Positions 40,356-42,919 of a stretch of 42,919 nucleotides of DNA are shown piece after piece. Under the pieces are notes generated by a model, which saw nothing but the letters and a program-made list of their open reading frames with translations, did no database searches and was not told the DNA's origin. Each line of letters opens with the position of its first letter. Within the stretch, counting starts at the first letter, position 1. The position numbers and the translations under genes were made by a program. The stretch comes from Peptostreptococcaceae bacterium (GTDB lineage Bacteria > Bacillota > Clostridia > Peptostreptococcales > Filifactoraceae), in contig JAUNKE010000013.1 of the NCBI GenBank assembly GCA_030532905.1, forward strand, positions 1 through 42,919, read 5' to 3'.

Positions 40356-40526
40356 AAATCTTCTTTCCGTCTTGGAAAATCAAATTCATTTTTCTTTTTG
40401 AGCGGGAAATTTTCCTGCTCAAAAATTTTTTTGATATTCTTTTCATCATTTTTTTGTTGCAATTACAATGGTTTTATCAAAACAAAAAAATAAAATTCAA
40501 GATTGTTTACAAAGATTTTTATTTTT

Positions 40527-40542
40527 TGGCACGCGAATTGCG
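40527..40542 (+). promoter_or_regulatory. Sigma-54 (-24/-12) promoter
   Basis: TGGCACG-CGAA-TTGCG, with GG at 40528-40529 and GC at 40540-40541, exactly ten bases apart. This matches the consensus TGGCACG-N4-TTGCW nearly perfectly. It lies 90 bases before the ATG at 40633. Confidence 0.9.
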
Positions 40543-40632
40543 TTACTAATTGGCAAAGAAGTTAGGGCTTTCCTACTCTGTGTTTTGCAAAACGGTGATA
40601 ATCCATTTTTAGTAAGAAAAAGGAGACAAACA

Positions 40633-41343
40633 ATGAATGAAAAGTTTAAATCAAGAGCGAGTTATGAATTTGATCAGGAGCTTCTGAAAAAAGCATTTAA
40701 GGAAGCCAGAGAAATTTACAAAGAGCGTGGATTCCAAACAAGAATGGGATTTGGTAAAGCGCCTGCCATCACAACGGTGGATATGGCAAGAGCCTGGATG
40801 GAAGACGGTCACCCTTTCACTTGCGACAACAGTGAAGAAGTTTGTGCAAATGCGCTGAAAGTTCTTGAAGCGGGAAGAAAATCAGGCGTTCCTATCTTCC
40901 ATACAACTACCGCATTCTTGGGCGACAGGCAACTTGACCTCGGACGCTGGGATGAAAAAATTCCTCTCCACACACTCGATATCAACTCCCGATGGATGGA
41001 AATCGACCCGAGACTCAAGCCGCAACCGGAAGAGCCGATTATTCACAAAAAATATGCAAGTAACTTCTTCGGAACGCCATTGGCATCTCTGCTCACTTAC
41101 TTGGGCGTGGATACCGTAATCGTTATGGGCGCAACTTCCTGTGCATGCGTTCGACATACCGTAATGGACTCCACCGGCTACGGATTTAAGACCATCGTTC
41201 CGGAAGGCACTATCGGCGACCGCGTACCCGGCGTTATTGAATGGAACCTGTTTGATATGGATGCAAAATTCTGTGATGTCGTGTCCGTAGATGAAGTAGT
41301 AAAATATCTGGAAGGAATCGACAAGAGCGTTTATAGAAAATAG
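40633..41343 (+). CDS. Isochorismatase-fold N-carbamoylsarcosine amidohydrolase-like protein
   Basis: Protein of 236 residues, started at MNEKFKSRASYEF after AAAAAGGAGACAAACA. The cysteine-hydrolase triad is visible: D50 in AITTVDMARAW, K139 or K140 in IIHKKYASNFFGTPL, and C172 in GATSCACVRHTVMDS, the place of the catalytic Cys in GCVRAT of relatives. The long N-terminus and these motifs fit N-carbamoylsarcosine amidase and its relatives, which release ammonia and carbon dioxide from N-carbamoyl compounds. The next gene makes such compounds by ring opening, so the pair fits a two-step route. The exact substrate is not known. Transcription is from the sigma-54 promoter. Confidence 0.85.
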   Translation: MNEKFKSRASYEFDQELLKKAFKEAREIYKERGFQTRMGFGKAPAITTVDMARAWMEDGHPFTCDNSEEVCANALKVLEAGRKSGVPIFHTTTAFLGDRQLDLGRWDEKIPLHTLDINSRWMEIDPRLKPQPEEPIIHKKYASNFFGTPLASLLTYLGVDTVIVMGATSCACVRHTVMDSTGYGFKTIVPEGTIGDRVPGVIEWNLFDMDAKFCDVVSVDEVVKYLEGIDKSVYRK

Positions 41344-41350
41344 CTTGTTT

Positions 41351-41381
41351 GTGCATCCCGACTTGCTTGGGATGCACTTTT
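41351..41381 (+). terminator. Intergenic hairpin with T-run between the two amidohydrolase genes
   Basis: GTGCATCCC (41351-41359) and GGGATGCAC (41369-41377) pair perfectly and TTTTC follows. It lies 8 bases after the stop and 15 bases before the next ATG, so it probably reduces, rather than blocks, expression of the hydantoinase, or protects the upstream message. Confidence 0.7.
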
Positions 41382-41395
41382 CATAAGGAGGTAAC

Positions 41396-42814
41396 ATGGG
41401 ACTTCTCATTAAAAACGGAACAATCATCAACACCGAATCGGAATATGTTGCAGATATTCTTGTAGAAAATGGAAAGATTGTTGAGATTGCGGAAAATATC
41501 AATCCGAGTGGCCATGAAGTCGTCGATGCTGCGGGCAAATATGTTTTTCCGGGCGGAGTCGATGAGCATGTTCACATGGGCTCATTTGCCACAACAACAT
41601 TCGATACCTCTCACGCCGCAGTTGTGGGCGGAACGACAACCATCGTCGATTTCGCCCCGCAATTAGCCGGCAAGGGAATCATCGAATCGATACAGCTTCA
41701 TGACCAAAATTTTGCCAAAGGGCAATCCACTTCGGATTATTCTTTTCACGGCATGGTCATGGATACGAGCGAAGAATTGCTCAACGAAATTCCAAAGATG
41801 GTCGATGCGGGCATTACGACGCTCAAATTCTTTATGGCTTACAAATACACCCCTTTCATGGTGCAGGACGATTTGATTTTCAAAAGCATGCAGATTGCAA
41901 AAGACTACGGAATCACGGTCATGGTGCATGCGGAAAACGGCGACATGGTCTATACGCTTCAGCAACAACTGCTCAGCGAAGGCAAGACCGACCCGATTTA
42001 TCATGCGCATTCCCGACCGCCTGTGGTTGAATCGGAGGTGACGCATCGTGCGATTGCATTGGCGGAGCTTGCGGAATGTCCGCTGTTTGTCGTGCATGTT
42101 TCCTGTATCGAAGCGGCGCTTGAAATCAAAAATGCCTACGAGCGCGGATTGCCAATCTATGGCGAAACCTGTACGCATTATTTGACTTTGGACGACAGCT
42201 TCTTGAAAAAACCTGATTTTGAAGGTGCGAAATATGTTTGCTCCCCTGCTCTTCGCGAAGAATGGCAGTTGGACGAAATGTGGGATGCCATTTCCAAAGG
42301 CTATCTGCTTGCGGTCGGCTCCGACCATGCAGCCGTACTCGGCGGATTTGAAAAGAAAAAGGACGGGCTCGGCAACTTTGCCAAAATTCCAAACGGCTGT
42401 CCGGGAATGCAAAACCGATTGGATATGCTTTGGACGCAGGGCGTATGCAATGGAAAGATATCCAAACAAAAATTTGTTGAAATCTTTGCGACCAATCCTG
42501 CCAAAATCGTCGGATTATATCCTCAAAAAGGAGTGCTTCAAATCGGTTCGGATGCGGACATCGTCATTTTCAATCCGGATTTTGAAGGTGTTATTACACA
42601 TGCCGACAGCTATGAGGGAACGGACTATGCAGCCTATGAAGGCTTCCCGCGAAAAGGGATTGCCGAAAAAGTATTCCTGCGCGGAAAACTGATGGCGGAA
42701 AACGGAAAACTCGTAGCGGAAAAAGGTAAAGGTCAATATATCAAGCCGAAACCTTATGCTTATGTATATCAGGTAATACTAATACCTATTAAAAAGCATA
42801 ACGATGTGATATAA
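41396..42814 (+). CDS. hydA: Dihydropyrimidinase / D-hydantoinase
   Basis: Protein of 472 residues after ATAAGGAGGTAAC. The two-metal site of cyclic amidohydrolases is complete: H58 and H60 (DEHVHM), carboxylated K150 (FFMAYK), H178 (MVHAENG), H234 (VVHVSC) and D310 (VGSDHAA). It opens hydantoin or dihydropyrimidine rings to N-carbamoyl acids, which the amidohydrolase encoded upstream could cleave. The last 19 residues (YAYVYQVILIPIKKHNDVI) look unlike a normal family end, and their DNA differs in texture from the gene body; an insertion close to the 3' end may have replaced the native C-terminus. The catalytic part is intact. Confidence 0.9.
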   Translation: MGLLIKNGTIINTESEYVADILVENGKIVEIAENINPSGHEVVDAAGKYVFPGGVDEHVHMGSFATTTFDTSHAAVVGGTTTIVDFAPQLAGKGIIESIQLHDQNFAKGQSTSDYSFHGMVMDTSEELLNEIPKMVDAGITTLKFFMAYKYTPFMVQDDLIFKSMQIAKDYGITVMVHAENGDMVYTLQQQLLSEGKTDPIYHAHSRPPVVESEVTHRAIALAELAECPLFVVHVSCIEAALEIKNAYERGLPIYGETCTHYLTLDDSFLKKPDFEGAKYVCSPALREEWQLDEMWDAISKGYLLAVGSDHAAVLGGFEKKKDGLGNFAKIPNGCPGMQNRLDMLWTQGVCNGKISKQKFVEIFATNPAKIVGLYPQKGVLQIGSDADIVIFNPDFEGVITHADSYEGTDYAAYEGFPRKGIAEKVFLRGKLMAENGKLVAEKGKGQYIKPKPYAYVYQVILIPIKKHNDVI

Positions 42815-42821
42815 TAAGATT

Positions 42822-42919
42822 ATGAAAAATATAGTAGAAGAAAATATAAAACTTGAAATCCAAGAACTGAAAAAGGCACGAAAAAATACCACAAACAAAA
42901 ATGAAGATATCCGATTTAA
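42822..42919 (+). CDS. Start of a gene cut by the window edge, possibly a transposase
   Basis: An open frame begins ATG at 42822 and runs off the window after 32 codons: MKNIVEENIKLEIQELKKAR, then KNTTNKNEDIRF. The Lys-rich helical start resembles the N-terminus of IS630-type transposases (a helix before a helix-turn-helix), but 32 residues are too few to be sure. A TATAAT (42811-42816) precedes it. Base composition is markedly AT-rich compared with the hydantoinase gene. No strong ribosome site is visible. Confidence 0.4.
   Translation, partial: MKNIVEENIKLEIQELKKARKNTTNKNEDIRF

Larger units (their letters stand above)
40173..40632. other. Regulatory spacer before the amidohydrolase gene
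   Basis: No gene. It contains two activator-site candidates (40185-40202 and 40340-40355), a sigma-54 promoter (40527-40542), and a short GTTTTGCAAAAC palindrome (40583-40594) in the leader. Confidence 0.6.

Noticed and set aside
41663..42469. 268-codon minus-strand open frame
   Set aside because: Antisense to the hydantoinase gene, whose metal ligands are all present on the plus strand.

Overview
The window looks like a chromosomal segment of a low-to-moderate-GC anaerobic member of the Bacillota, most likely Clostridia. The reasons are strong AGGAGG-type ribosome binding sites, many lipoproteins with short lipoboxes, an adenosylcobalamin-dependent (class II) ribonucleotide reductase, an ECF sigma/anti-sigma pair, a DUF2089 regulator, a sigma-54 enhancer-binding protein driving an amidohydrolase gene, and AT-rich spacers. 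I cannot name the genus. No rRNA, tRNA, CRISPR array or complete insertion sequence was found; the last 98 bases may be the start of a transposase gene.

Layout. (1) 1-3113: minus-strand operon of three overlapping genes of the STM4015, STM4014 and STM4013 families, behind a clear promoter; the radical-SAM partners known from Salmonella are not in the window. (2) 3155-8562: small lipoprotein genes, including two paralogues with duplicated domains, and a 555-residue membrane protein. (3) 8563-10410: two copies of a dispersed hairpin-bearing repeat and a YhcC-type radical SAM gene. (4) 10411-14689: minus-strand operon of five overlapping or closely packed genes (membrane protein with a Lys/Ala-rich segment, methyltransferase, HAD nucleotidase, two half-size chromate transporters), divergent from a TetR gene plus a 36-residue membrane protein. 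(5) 15724-18368: class II ribonucleotide reductase with an NrdR-box-like promoter and a run of DnaA-box-like sites upstream. (6) 18653-19448: DUF2089 regulator and a small membrane protein with a palindromic operator. (7) 19704-26135: operon of alpha/beta hydrolase, TetR, ABC ATPase, FtsX-type permease and membrane fusion protein, behind a promoter with two TTGACC-N5-GGTCAA operators. (8) 26233-28951: DUF1307 lipoprotein, VanY-type carboxypeptidase, DUF4300 lipoprotein. (9) 29356-31920: a duplicated promoter-two-gene-terminator cassette of small membrane proteins, with a lipoprotein gene between the copies. (10) 31934-35163: UbiA-type prenyltransferase overlapping an ATP-dependent dikinase of the rifampicin-phosphotransferase architecture. 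(11) 35408-38046: anti-sigma/ECF sigma pair and an AlaX-type alanyl-tRNA editing protein. (12) 38793-42814: sigma-54 activator, then an isochorismatase-fold N-carbamoyl amidohydrolase behind a sigma-54 promoter with two matching palindromic upstream sites, then a dihydropyrimidinase/hydantoinase.

The most interesting items are the UbiA-dikinase pair, the incomplete STM401x cluster, the duplicated small-membrane-protein cassette, the hairpin repeat family, the DnaA/NrdR sites at the reductase gene, and the two regulated systems whose binding sites can be read directly (TTGACC-N5-GGTCAA and TTTGCA-N4-TGCAAA). All functions are inferred from remembered family motifs; no database search was possible.
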